In this document: positions 18,731 to 26,356 of the stretch, one piece after another
How positions within the stretch are numbered: the stretch's first letter is position 1
Layout of the letters: every line of letters starts with the position of its first letter
Assembly (NCBI RefSeq): GCF_036174265.1
Contig: NZ_CP108055.1
Location: 8,184,001 to 8,248,000, forward strand
Direction: 5' to 3'
DNA: 64,000 bases
DNA from: Streptomyces sp. NBC_00285
Lineage (GTDB): Bacteria > Actinomycetota > Actinomycetes > Streptomycetales > Streptomycetaceae
Notes under the pieces: model-generated
Databases searched by the model: none
Told to the model about the DNA's origin: nothing
The model's input: only the letters and a program-made list of their open reading frames with translations
Position numbers and translations under genes: made by a program

Positions 18731-19465
18731 ATGCTGCACCGTGTCGAACACGTCATGGGCTTCCCGGTCTCGCTGCGGGTCGACGACGACGGCGTGCCCG
18801 AGTCCGTGGCGGACGCGGTCTTCGCATGGCTGCGTGAGGTCGACGCCCGGTTCAGCCCTTTCAAGGAGGACAGCGAGGTGTCGCGGTACGACCGCGGCGA
18901 GCTGTCCACGGCCGAACTGAGCGCGGACCTGCACGAGATCCTGGCCCTGTGCGAGCACTACCGGCAGGCCACCGGAGGAGCCTTCGACGTACGGCTGCCC
19001 GGTCGCCGTCTCGACCCCTGCGCGGTCGTCAAGGGCTGGTCGGTGCAGCGGGCGGCGGATCTGTTGGCCTCGGCCGGCGCGACGCGGTTCGTCCTCAACG
19101 CCGGCGGTGACGTGGTCGCCGCCGGCGGCCCCTGGCGCGTCGGCGTACGGCACCCCGAACACGCCGACAAGCTGTGCACGGTGCTGTCGCTGACCGACGG
19201 GGCGGTCGCGACCTCCGCCCGCTACGAGCGCGGCGACCACATCCTCGACGGCCGCACCGGCCGCCCGGCGACGGGTCTGCTCAGCCTCACCGTCGTCGCC
19301 CCGACCCTCACCGAGGCCGACTCGGTCGCCACGGCGGCCTTCGCCATGGGCCCCGAGGGCGTCGACTGGGCCGCCTCCCTGCCCGGCTGCGAGGTCTTCG
19401 CGGTGGACGCCGGGCGCGGGGTGCTGCGTACACCGGGCTTTCCCGCGGCTCCCGCGGCCGCCTGA
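18731..19465 (+). CDS. apbE: FAD:protein FMN transferase (ApbE family)
   Basis: 244 residues from ATG 18731 (GAGGAACCGAGC upstream); shorter than the 300-350 residues of typical lipoprotein ApbE, and without a signal peptide. Family motifs: RFSPFKEDSEVSRYDRG, TGGAFDVR, DPCAVVKGWSVQRAAD, FVLNAGGDVVA, and ADSVATAAFAMG (metal-binding Asp/Thr region). It transfers FMN from FAD to a Ser/Thr in target proteins, here most likely the tandem FMN-domain protein just upstream. Lack of an export signal implies flavinylation before export or on the inner face. Confidence 0.9.
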   Translation: MLHRVEHVMGFPVSLRVDDDGVPESVADAVFAWLREVDARFSPFKEDSEVSRYDRGELSTAELSADLHEILALCEHYRQATGGAFDVRLPGRRLDPCAVVKGWSVQRAADLLASAGATRFVLNAGGDVVAAGGPWRVGVRHPEHADKLCTVLSLTDGAVATSARYERGDHILDGRTGRPATGLLSLTVVAPTLTEADSVATAAFAMGPEGVDWAASLPGCEVFAVDAGRGVLRTPGFPAAPAAA

Positions 19466-19478
19466 ACGGACGACGACG

Positions 19479-19516
19479 AGGGCGGGCCGCCGGTGTGTTC
19501 ACCGGCGGCCCGCCCT
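19479..19516. terminator. Bidirectional terminator
   Basis: AGGGCGGGCCGCCGGTG (19479-19495) and CACCGGCGGCCCGCCCT (19500-19516) make a perfect 17-bp stem with loop TGTT, between the convergent apbE and GT39 genes. Confidence 0.9.
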
Positions 19517-19536
19517 CTGTGCACCCGCGTGGGCGG

Positions 19537-21552
19537 TCAGCCGACGTCGGAGGCGTCCAGGCGGTACAGACCGCTGTAGGCGCTCACCGCCGTGCCGTTC
19601 TTCTTGACCCAGGTGGAGATCTCGGAGTTCGAGGAGCCCTGGCCACTGCTGCTGATCACGATGTAGTGCAGCGTGCCGGACTTGACGAGGCTCTTGAGCT
19701 TGGCGAGGGTCATGGCGTTGTCGGAGCCGGACCAGCCGCCCATGGAGATCACCGGCTGGCCGGACTCCAGGATGATCGAGGAGGCGGTCTGGTCGGTGGC
19801 GACCGCGACGAGCCAGGTGGCGCCGTCCTGGTTCTTCTTCAGGTACGTGATCATCGCGGAGGAGACCTGGGTGTCGCCGCCCATGCCGCCACCGGCGGCC
19901 GTCCTGGACCCGCTCGTGGTGGAGCCGGTTCCGGACGGGGGCTGCCCCATGGACTGGCTGCCGGAGTTCGTGGAGCCGCTCGGGCGCCGGCCCCCGCCGC
20001 CCATGCCCCCGCCCATGCCGCCGGTGCTCGGACCGGCCGTCGGGTTGGTGCCGTTGGTGCCGGAGGTGGCAGCGGACACCGAGTACGCGGCGGGACCGGC
20101 GAGCAGGGCGACGACCGCGGCGAGGGCCGCGATGCCCGTCAGCCGCTGCCGCCCGGTGAACCGGCCGAGCAGCAGCCCGATCACGGCGACCGCACCCGCG
20201 ACCCCGGCCACGACCTCGGCGACCGTGTACAGCGTCCCGGAGCCGGAGACCCGCTGGAGCAGGACGACCGCCCACACCGCGCTCGCCGCGATCGCCGCGG
20301 GCAGTACCCAGCCCCACTTCGCCGCCGCACCCTCACGGAAGGCCCTGTACAGCATCACGCCGCCGATACCGGCCAGAGCCGCGATGCCGGGAGCCATGGC
20401 GGTGACGTAGTACGGGTGGAAGGTGCCCTCGGCGAGCGCGAAGGTCAGGTAGTGCAGGACGAACCAGCCGCCCCACAGCAGCAGCGCCGCCCGCTTGGCG
20501 TCCGTGCGGGGAGCCCGGCCGCGCAGCACCAGACCGCCGACCAGGGCGATCAGGGCGAAGGGGATCAGCCAGGAGATCTGCCCGCCCATGATGCTGTTGA
20601 ACAGCCGGTACAGGCCCGCCTCACCGCCGAAGCTGGCGCCGTTGCCCTGCGAGCCCACCGAGGAACTCGCCCCGAAGATCCGGCCGAAGCCGTTGTAGCC
20701 GATGACCAGGTCCCACACGGTGTTGTCGGTGGAGCCGCCGATGTACGGCCGGGAGGAGGCGGGGATGAGGTCGACGACCACCATCCACCAGGCGCTGGAG
20801 ACGACCAGGGCGACGGTGCCGACGGCGAGATTGCGGATGCGCCTGCCCAGGCTGCCCCGGGCCGCCCACAGGTAGACGAGGAAGAAGACCGGCAGGACCA
20901 CGTACGCCTGCATCATCTTCGTGTTGAACGCGAAGCCGATGGCGACGCCCGACCACACCAGCGGCATCAGCCGGCCGGTGCGCACGGCCTTCATCAGCGC
21001 GGCCGCGCCGAGCAGCATCAGGAAGACCAGGATCGGGTCGGGGTTGGTGTCCCGGGTGATGGCGACGGTGATCGGCGTGAGGGTCAGCGCCAGTGCGGCG
21101 ATCGTGCCCGCGACGGCTCCGAAGTCCCGCTTGACCATGCGGTACAGCAGGGCCACCGAACCGGTGCCGACCGCGACCATCGGCAGCATCAACTGCCAGG
21201 TGCCGTAACCGAATACGCGGGCGGAGAGCCCCATCACCCACAGGGCGAACGGCGGTTTGTCGACCGTGATGAAGCTGCCCGAGTCCAGGGCGCCGAAGAA
21301 GAACGCCTTCCAGCTCTTGGTGCCGGACCAGACGGCCGCGTCGTAGAAGGTGTTGCCGGTGATGGACGACAGGTTCCAGGCGTACAGCGCCGTGGCCAGC
21401 ACCAGGATCGCCCAGAGGGCGGGGCGGGCCCAGCGGGGGTCCTCCGGGGCACCGGTGAACAGCCTGCGCAGCCGGTTGCTCGGGGCGGGCGGCGCGGCCC
21501 GGTGCCTGCCGTCCTGGGCGGTCGGCGCGGGCGGTGGGGCGAGGGTCGTCAT
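19537..21552 (-). CDS. GT39/ArnT-like polyprenol-phosphate glycosyltransferase, large membrane protein
   Basis: 671 residues from ATG 21552; a frame-open GTG/ATG further upstream exists but this start (MTTLAPPPAPTAQDG) is the family form. About 12-13 membrane helices. First loop: NTFYDAAVWSGTKSWKAFFFGALDSGSFITVDKPP, the GT-C catalytic acidic loop of the YfhO/ArnT/PMT type. After the last helix comes a Gly/Met/Ser-rich stretch (GGMGGGMGGGGRR) and an extracytoplasmic domain of about 110 residues. It would glycosylate a lipid, wall polymer or protein outside the membrane from a polyprenyl-phosphate sugar. A decayed copy of its 5' end lies at 23300-23417. Confidence 0.85.
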   Translation of the reverse strand: MTTLAPPPAPTAQDGRHRAAPPAPSNRLRRLFTGAPEDPRWARPALWAILVLATALYAWNLSSITGNTFYDAAVWSGTKSWKAFFFGALDSGSFITVDKPPFALWVMGLSARVFGYGTWQLMLPMVAVGTGSVALLYRMVKRDFGAVAGTIAALALTLTPITVAITRDTNPDPILVFLMLLGAAALMKAVRTGRLMPLVWSGVAIGFAFNTKMMQAYVVLPVFFLVYLWAARGSLGRRIRNLAVGTVALVVSSAWWMVVVDLIPASSRPYIGGSTDNTVWDLVIGYNGFGRIFGASSSVGSQGNGASFGGEAGLYRLFNSIMGGQISWLIPFALIALVGGLVLRGRAPRTDAKRAALLLWGGWFVLHYLTFALAEGTFHPYYVTAMAPGIAALAGIGGVMLYRAFREGAAAKWGWVLPAAIAASAVWAVVLLQRVSGSGTLYTVAEVVAGVAGAVAVIGLLLGRFTGRQRLTGIAALAAVVALLAGPAAYSVSAATSGTNGTNPTAGPSTGGMGGGMGGGGRRPSGSTNSGSQSMGQPPSGTGSTTSGSRTAAGGGMGGDTQVSSAMITYLKKNQDGATWLVAVATDQTASSIILESGQPVISMGGWSGSDNAMTLAKLKSLVKSGTLHYIVISSSGQGSSNSEISTWVKKNGTAVSAYSGLYRLDASDVG

Positions 21553-21754
21553 GGCACGTACTCCAGGTCTCCGAGCGGTGGTTGTGACGACCATCGGGCC
21601 GGGTTCTGGGTGATCCCTGTGGCTTCGCTGAACGAAGGATGAGAATCAGCGGACTCACAGGAAGGGGACAGCAAGCACCTGTGCGGCACCCGGAAAGGAC
21701 GGTTGGCGCGGCACCGGGACGGTTATATTCCTGGGAACCGGGACGGGGGGAAGC

Positions 21755-23206
21755 ATGGAGGGCACGGCCGCGATCGTCTTCGTCCACGGGCTGTTCTCCT
21801 CGTCCGAGACCTGGCGTGACCTCAGTGCGGAGTTATCGGCGGCGCCCGGCCTTGCACAGGATTTCGAATTACTTTTCTTCGACTACGCGACGCCCCGCAC
21901 ATCGATCAACCCACTGCGCAAAATACCGAACCTCGACACCGTCGCCGACAGCCTCAAAAGCTATCTCGACGGTCAGCCGGACCCGCATCAGCGTCTGGTG
22001 TTCGTCACCCACAGCCAGGGCGGACTCGTGGTCCAGCGCTATCTGTCGAGGATGCTCGCCGAGGGCCGCGGGTGGGAACTCGCCCGCATCCGGCGGGTGG
22101 TGATGTTCGCCTGTCCCAACAACGGTTCGGAACTCTTCCTGTTGCTGCGCCGCAGCCTCCTGGGCGCCATCGGCAGCAATCAGGAACGCGAGTTGAGGCC
22201 GTTGCAGGCATCGGTGCAGGAGGCCCAACGCCGGGTGCTGACAGGCATCGTGCACGCCCGGCACGTGTCGAGCGACCGCTGCCCGATCCCCTTCATGTCC
22301 TACGCGGGCGAGAGCGACAACGTGGTCTCGCCCGCCTCCGCCGTGGGGGTCTTTCCCGAGGCCGCCGTGCTGCCCGGTGACCATTCCTCCATCATCAAAC
22401 CCCGCCCGGACGGGCGGCTCGTACGGGCGCTGCGGACCAATCTGGACAAGGCCCTGGGGGAGCCCTTTCCCGAGGAGTCCGTTTCGGGCGCGCCCACCCA
22501 TGCGCAATCGGGGGCGCGGGGCGAGGAGTTTCTGGCAGAGCACAAACTGTTCGGGCCGGTGGTCGTGCGGACGGGTTCCTCCGTCACTCCGTTCTTCATT
22601 CACGGCGGCCTGCTGGAACAACTGTCCGGTATCGACATCATCGCGTCGTCGGAGAACATCTATCTGCAGATGTCGCAGTTCTTCAAGTCGTCGACCTCGG
22701 GCAGTCTGCGCCGGGCCGCCGCCATCAAGGGCGACGGCGGCGAGATCCTCAAGGACGTCGCCGGCGACAGCCTCATCGCCTGGTTGCGCGACCACGCCCG
22801 CTACGGCCTCCCGGTCCGGGAGGGCACCGTCGCACCGACCCCCTCCGGAGCGCTGGCCGAGCGCAACGTCCAGCGCATCTACCACGCGGCCGTCGTCACG
22901 CCCGTGGACGGCACCGGCGAGTACGTCGTCAACCCGCACGCCATCAGCCGGGCCACGCACAACATCTTCGAGGTGGCCCGCCGTGAGCGCCGCGAACTGG
23001 GCCTGTCCCTCAGCTCGGTCTGTCTGCCCCTGTTCGGGTCCGGCCGCGGCGACATCACGCTCACCAAGAGCTTCGACCTGGTCTGGGACGCACTGATGAC
23101 CGAGCTGTCCGACGACAGCTCGTGGAGCGTCCACTTCGCGGCCCGCAGGAGACGCAGCTTCGAGCAGCTCAAGGAACTGCTGCTGGCAAAAAAAGAAGGC
23201 CGCTGA
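21755..23206 (+). CDS. Alpha/beta-hydrolase fused to a macro-like domain (copy 1)
   Basis: 483 residues; ATG 21755 after GGGGGGAAGC. Residues 1-240 are a lipase/PGAP1-like alpha/beta-hydrolase: IVFVHGLFSSS, nucleophile Ser87 in THSQGG, probable Asp188 in GESDNVVSP and His210 in PGDHSSI. Residues about 265-480 resemble a macro domain: SGIDIIASSEN (strand with Asp and Asn as in adenosine recognition), RAAAIKGDGG, REGTVAPTPSGAL, RIYHAAVV and LPLFGSGRG (the phosphate-loop-like segment). Macro domains bind or hydrolyse ADP-ribose derivatives. Codons 27 and 39 are TTA, so bldA should be needed for expression. A paralogue follows directly, then a RES gene. The macro assignment is by pattern only; the function is unknown. 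Confidence 0.75.
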   Translation: MEGTAAIVFVHGLFSSSETWRDLSAELSAAPGLAQDFELLFFDYATPRTSINPLRKIPNLDTVADSLKSYLDGQPDPHQRLVFVTHSQGGLVVQRYLSRMLAEGRGWELARIRRVVMFACPNNGSELFLLLRRSLLGAIGSNQERELRPLQASVQEAQRRVLTGIVHARHVSSDRCPIPFMSYAGESDNVVSPASAVGVFPEAAVLPGDHSSIIKPRPDGRLVRALRTNLDKALGEPFPEESVSGAPTHAQSGARGEEFLAEHKLFGPVVVRTGSSVTPFFIHGGLLEQLSGIDIIASSENIYLQMSQFFKSSTSGSLRRAAAIKGDGGEILKDVAGDSLIAWLRDHARYGLPVREGTVAPTPSGALAERNVQRIYHAAVVTPVDGTGEYVVNPHAISRATHNIFEVARRERRELGLSLSSVCLPLFGSGRGDITLTKSFDLVWDALMTELSDDSSWSVHFAARRRRSFEQLKELLLAKKEGR

Positions 23207-23587
23207 CGCGGGGGAGGTGACGCAGGACTCGGCATGAAATCCGGCTTGTTCTGGGAGCCGACCGAAGGCGTGAGGGTGCTGCCTGAGGGCCGCACCCAGG
23301 TTGGGCCGCCATGGAGTGGACGCTTGCTTGCTGCTCCTCGGTGACGAACCTTCGCGGATGGATGCGCGCGGTGCGCGGTGCTCCGTGGACGGTGAGGGGT
23401 GGGAAGCGGGTCGACATGGCACGTACGCCAGGGCTTTGAGCGGTGGAATCAGGCGGGCCATGGGAAATCCACAGTCGCGTCGCGCGCGGTGCCCAGGCTC
23501 GGCAACGATTGAGGTCTCGTCGGTATTGTTGTATGCCTGGGGGTTGGTGTCGGCGCCCGGGGGAGCGACGCATAGCCGGGGGGAAGC
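23207..23587. other. Gap between the tandem paralogues: product of duplication
   Basis: 381 bases without an intact gene. The stretch around 23411-23450 (CATGGCACGTACGCCAGGG, then GAGCGGTGG) matches the bases around the GT39 start at 21550-21582 (CATGGCACGTACTCCAGG, then GAGCGGTGG). The end of the gap (GGGGGAAGC before ATG) matches the leader of copy 1. The gap is therefore a diverged duplicate of the GT39 5' end plus the intergenic leader. Confidence 0.6.
23300..23417 (-). pseudogene. Decayed 5' remnant of the GT39 gene
   Basis: Read on the minus strand from the ATG at 23417, the frame gives PGVRAMSTRFPP... and then HPRRFVTEE, which lines up with PGVRAMTTLAPPP... and RRLFTGAPED at the start of the intact GT39 protein (21552 leftward). 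Similarity fades after about 35 residues. It marks the left edge of the duplicated segment. Confidence 0.5.
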
Positions 23588-25045
23588 ATGCGTAGGGCCG
23601 CGATTGTCTTCGTACATGGCTTGTTTTCGTCGTCCGCCACCTGGCACGACCTTCAGGAGCAGTTGTCCGGGTGTCCTGGTGCCGTGCAGGAATTCGACCT
23701 GCTGTTCTTCGGCTACGCGACCCGTCGAACATCGATGAACCCGCTGCGCAAAATGCCGAACCTCGACACCATCGCCGAGAGCCTCAGGGGATATCTCGAT
23801 GACTTGCCCCCCTCTTACGAGCGCCTGGTATTCGTCACGCACAGTCAGGGCGGACTGGTGGTCCAGCGGTTCCTGTGGAGGATGCTCATCGAGGGGCGGG
23901 GCAGGGATCTCGCCCGCATCCGGCGCATTGTCATGTTCGCCTGCCCCAACAATGGTTCAGAGCTCTTCCTGTTGCTGCGCCGCAGCCTCATGGCTGTCTT
24001 ACGAAACAAGCAGGAGCGCGAGTTGAGGCCTCTCCAGGCCTCGGTGCAGGATGCCCAGCGCAGGGTGATGACGGGCATCGTCAACGCCGGGTACATGTCG
24101 AGCGACCGTTGTCCGATCCCCTTCATGCTCTACGCCGGGGAGAGTGACAACGTGGTCTCGCCCACCTCTGCAGTGAGTGTCTTCCCCGAGGCCACCGTGT
24201 TGCCCGGTGACCATTTCTCCGTGATCAAGCCCGGCCCGGACGGGCGGCTCGTGCGCGCTTTGCTGGGCAACCTTGACAAGGCGTTGCGGGAGCCCGTTCC
24301 TAAGGAGCTCGTTTTGAGTGCGCCTGCCTTCGCGCAATGGGAAGCGCAGGGCAAGGATTTCTTGATGGAACACCTAAGGTTCGGTCCGGTGGACGTGGTG
24401 ACTGGTTCTTCCACTACCCAGTTCTTCCTTCACGGCGGCCCGTTGGAACAGCTGTCCGGTATCGACATCGTGGTGTCGTCGGAGAACACCTACTTGCAGA
24501 TGTCCCAGTTCTTCAAACCCACGGTCTCGGCCTCTCTACGCCGAGCTGCTGCCATCAAAGGGGCCGGCGGCGAGATCCTGGAGGACGTGGTCGGTGACAG
24601 CCTCATCGCCTGGTTGCGGGCTCACGCCCGCTACGGCCTCCCGGTCCGGGAGGGCACGGTTGCGCCGACTCCCTCTGGAGCGCTCGCGCTTCGCGGCGTC
24701 CGACGTATCTATCACGCGGCCGTCGTCACCCCTGTGGACGGCACCAGCGAATACATCGTCAACCCATATGCCATCACCCGGGCCACGCACAGTGTCTTCG
24801 AGGTGGCCCGCAGGGAACGCCGCGAACACGATCTGCCCCTCGGGTCCATGTGCTTCCCGCTGTTCGGCTCCGGGCGTGGCGGCAGCGCGGTGGCTAGAAG
24901 CTTCGATCTCATCTGGGGTGCCCTGATGACCGAACTATGCGACGACAGTTCGTGGAGCATCCACTTCGCCGTCCGGAAGCGACACAACTTCGACCTGATC
25001 AAGCAACGACTACTGACCAAGAAGGAGGACGACGGGGCCGAGTAG
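23588..25045 (+). CDS. Alpha/beta-hydrolase fused to a macro-like domain (copy 2)
   Basis: 485 residues; ATG 23588 after GGGGGGAAGC, the same leader as copy 1. The architecture is the same: IVFVHGLFSSS, Ser86 in THSQGG, GESDNVVSP, PGDHFSV; then SGIDIVVSSEN, RAAAIKGAGG, REGTVAPTPSGAL, RIYHAAVV and FPLFGSGRGG. Most of the length is near-identical to copy 1; differences cluster in residues 130-160, 235-270 and the C-terminus. It has one TTA codon (codon 138, bases 23999-24001). GC content looks lower than in copy 1 and neighbours, suggesting transfer or relaxed selection. Retention of both catalytic regions in both copies argues they are functional. Confidence 0.75.
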   Translation: MRRAAIVFVHGLFSSSATWHDLQEQLSGCPGAVQEFDLLFFGYATRRTSMNPLRKMPNLDTIAESLRGYLDDLPPSYERLVFVTHSQGGLVVQRFLWRMLIEGRGRDLARIRRIVMFACPNNGSELFLLLRRSLMAVLRNKQERELRPLQASVQDAQRRVMTGIVNAGYMSSDRCPIPFMLYAGESDNVVSPTSAVSVFPEATVLPGDHFSVIKPGPDGRLVRALLGNLDKALREPVPKELVLSAPAFAQWEAQGKDFLMEHLRFGPVDVVTGSSTTQFFLHGGPLEQLSGIDIVVSSENTYLQMSQFFKPTVSASLRRAAAIKGAGGEILEDVVGDSLIAWLRAHARYGLPVREGTVAPTPSGALALRGVRRIYHAAVVTPVDGTSEYIVNPYAITRATHSVFEVARRERREHDLPLGSMCFPLFGSGRGGSAVARSFDLIWGALMTELCDDSSWSIHFAVRKRHNFDLIKQRLLTKKEDDGAE

Positions 25046-25268
25046 ACCGACCGCTGGTTCACAATGCTGCGCCGATTCGCCGGCTGTACTGTTAATGCAT
25101 GGAGAGCGCCGACGGCGACGATATATCCCCGGAACCAGCCGTAGGCACTACGGCGCTGTGCCTTGCACACGTCCATGCCCCCCTTTCTCGCCTGGCAGCT
25201 ATGCGCCGTAGCGCACCCCGGGGGGCGACTTCGGCCACGAGGGCGAGGGCGACCAACTCGTAGTCCCG
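25046..25268. other. Gap before the RES gene, with a possible 54-codon ORF
   Basis: A short ORF (ATG 25099 to TAG 25263; MESADGDDISPEPAVG...) lies here but has no recognised family and no clear ribosome-binding site. The RES frame itself is open back to 25212 (a TAG is at 25209-25211) and reads RTPGGDFGHEGEGDQLVVPV before the GTG at 25269, so the original start of the RES gene may have been further upstream and lost by a frameshift. Confidence 0.35.
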
Positions 25269-25802
25269 GTGAGTCTGCTCGGCCGAACCGTTCTGCCCGC
25301 GCTGTCCGACGACCGTCGCGACGCCGTCGGGGAGTGGGACCACGACGACGCGCCCAAGGCGCCCTCCAACCCCGCCGAGGTGGTGGGCGAGGCCTGCTAT
25401 GCGGTGCTCGACCCGCAGGCGCTGAAGTTGGTCTGGGACCACCTCGACCAGCAGTACCGGGGACAGTACCGTGTGCCGTCCGTGCCGCGGGTGAGCCTGC
25501 TGCGGTACAGCTGGGAGAGCTTCTGCCGCACCGTGGTGGAGCGCGAACTGGACTTGCCCGTCGGTGGCGGGACCCCCGGGTCAGACCGGGAGAAGCTGGT
25601 GGCCCTCATGGGCCGGATCGCCGGGACGATCAGGGAGGCCGGCCTGATCCGTGCCGTCGGGCCCGGGGAGAAGAACTGGCGCGGTCCGGTGCGCCCGGAC
25701 CGCGCGTCACCCGAATGCCGGGCCTGCGACATCGGCTCCGCGCCCCGCCATCGTGCGGCGGAGAACCGCTTGAGCCGTGCCGACCTCGACGCCAAGTTCT
25801 AC
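25269..25802 (+). pseudogene. RES-domain protein, 5' part, interrupted by an IS200/IS605 element
   Basis: 178 codons from GTG 25269 to the insertion point after TTCTAC (25797-25802). It contains an unassigned N-terminal domain (CYAVLDPQALKLVWDHLDQQ...) and the beginning of the RES domain, NRLSRADLDAKFY. With 27676-28152 appended the frame continues as ...KFY|GSADVDTAVAEI, matching the RES pattern of conserved Arg, Tyr and Glu, here spaced Arg-11-Tyr-11-Glu. RES proteins known in toxin-antitoxin systems consume NAD. In the interrupted state the frame stops after KFYL at 25806-25808, leaving the Glu outside, so the product should be inactive. The start codon is uncertain (no good ribosome-binding site). 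Confidence 0.75.
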
Positions 25803-25822
25803 CTCTGATCTTGGCCAGTGCT

Positions 25823-25838
25823 CCGCCCTTCGGGGCGG
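25823..25838. repeat. Left-end subterminal hairpin of the IS element
   Basis: CCGCCC (25823-25828), loop TTCG, GGGCGG (25833-25838). It sits 20 bases inside the left boundary, the usual position of the TnpA recognition hairpin. Confidence 0.7.
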
Positions 25839-25904
25839 GGGTGAAGGCCGTCCTTGGGTCGGAGGCGCGAAGCGCCGGAGGGCTCTGCGCTTCCGGGGTG
25901 CCGG

Positions 25905-26333
25905 TCAGGCGGGGCGCTGCTGGTTCTCGATGTACTGCTTGACAACGGTCAGGGGTGCCCCGCCGCAGGATCCGGCGAAGTAGGAACCGGACCAGAAGTG
26001 GCCGCCCCACAGGTACCGGCGGACGTGGCTGTCGTACTCCTGGCGGAGCCTGCGAGAGCTGACGCCCTTGAGGGAGTTGACCAGTTTGGAGAGCTGGACT
26101 TTGGGTGGGTAGTGCACGAGCAGGTGGACGTGGTCCTGTTCGCCGTTGAACTGTTTCAGCTCGGCCTCGAAGTCGGCGCAGACCTCCCGCATGATCTCTT
26201 CGGCACGGGTCAGCATGGCGTCGGTGAACGCCTTCCGCCTGTATTTAGTGACGAAAACCAAGTGAACGTGCAGGTTGCAAACAACATGGCGACCGGTTCT
26301 GACATCGGGATTAGGGTTCCAGCGCGGTGACAT
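25905..26333 (-). CDS. tnpA: IS200/IS605 transposase TnpA (Y1 HUH nuclease)
   Basis: 142 residues. HUH motif His68-Val-His70 in QDHVHLLVHY and catalytic Tyr134 in VVKQYIENQ. CNLHVHLVFVTKYRRKAF and WSGSYFAGSCGG are standard family segments. Full-length and undamaged. It nicks and joins single-stranded DNA at the element ends. ATG 26333 has no clear ribosome-binding site, so it may be leaderless or poorly expressed. Confidence 0.95.
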   Translation of the reverse strand: MSPRWNPNPDVRTGRHVVCNLHVHLVFVTKYRRKAFTDAMLTRAEEIMREVCADFEAELKQFNGEQDHVHLLVHYPPKVQLSKLVNSLKGVSSRRLRQEYDSHVRRYLWGGHFWSGSYFAGSCGGAPLTVVKQYIENQQRPA

Positions 26334-26356
26334 AAACCAATGCTAGGTTCTCGATT

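Larger units (their letters stand above)
21450..25045 (+). repeat. Tandem segmental duplication (GT39 5' end + leader + hydrolase-macro gene)
   Basis: Unit 1 runs from about 21450 to 23206, unit 2 from about 23300 to 25045. The same order is seen in both: GT39 N-terminal coding end (intact in unit 1, decayed in unit 2), GGGGGGAAGC leader, hydrolase-macro gene. The coding parts are much better conserved than the leaders, which implies selection on the proteins. Confidence 0.65.

Noticed and set aside
19174..21642. 822-codon plus-strand ORF antisense to the GT39 gene
   Set aside because: Low-complexity Arg/Gly/Asp-rich translation, no family features, and the opposite strand carries a clear membrane enzyme. 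It is a GC-skew shadow.
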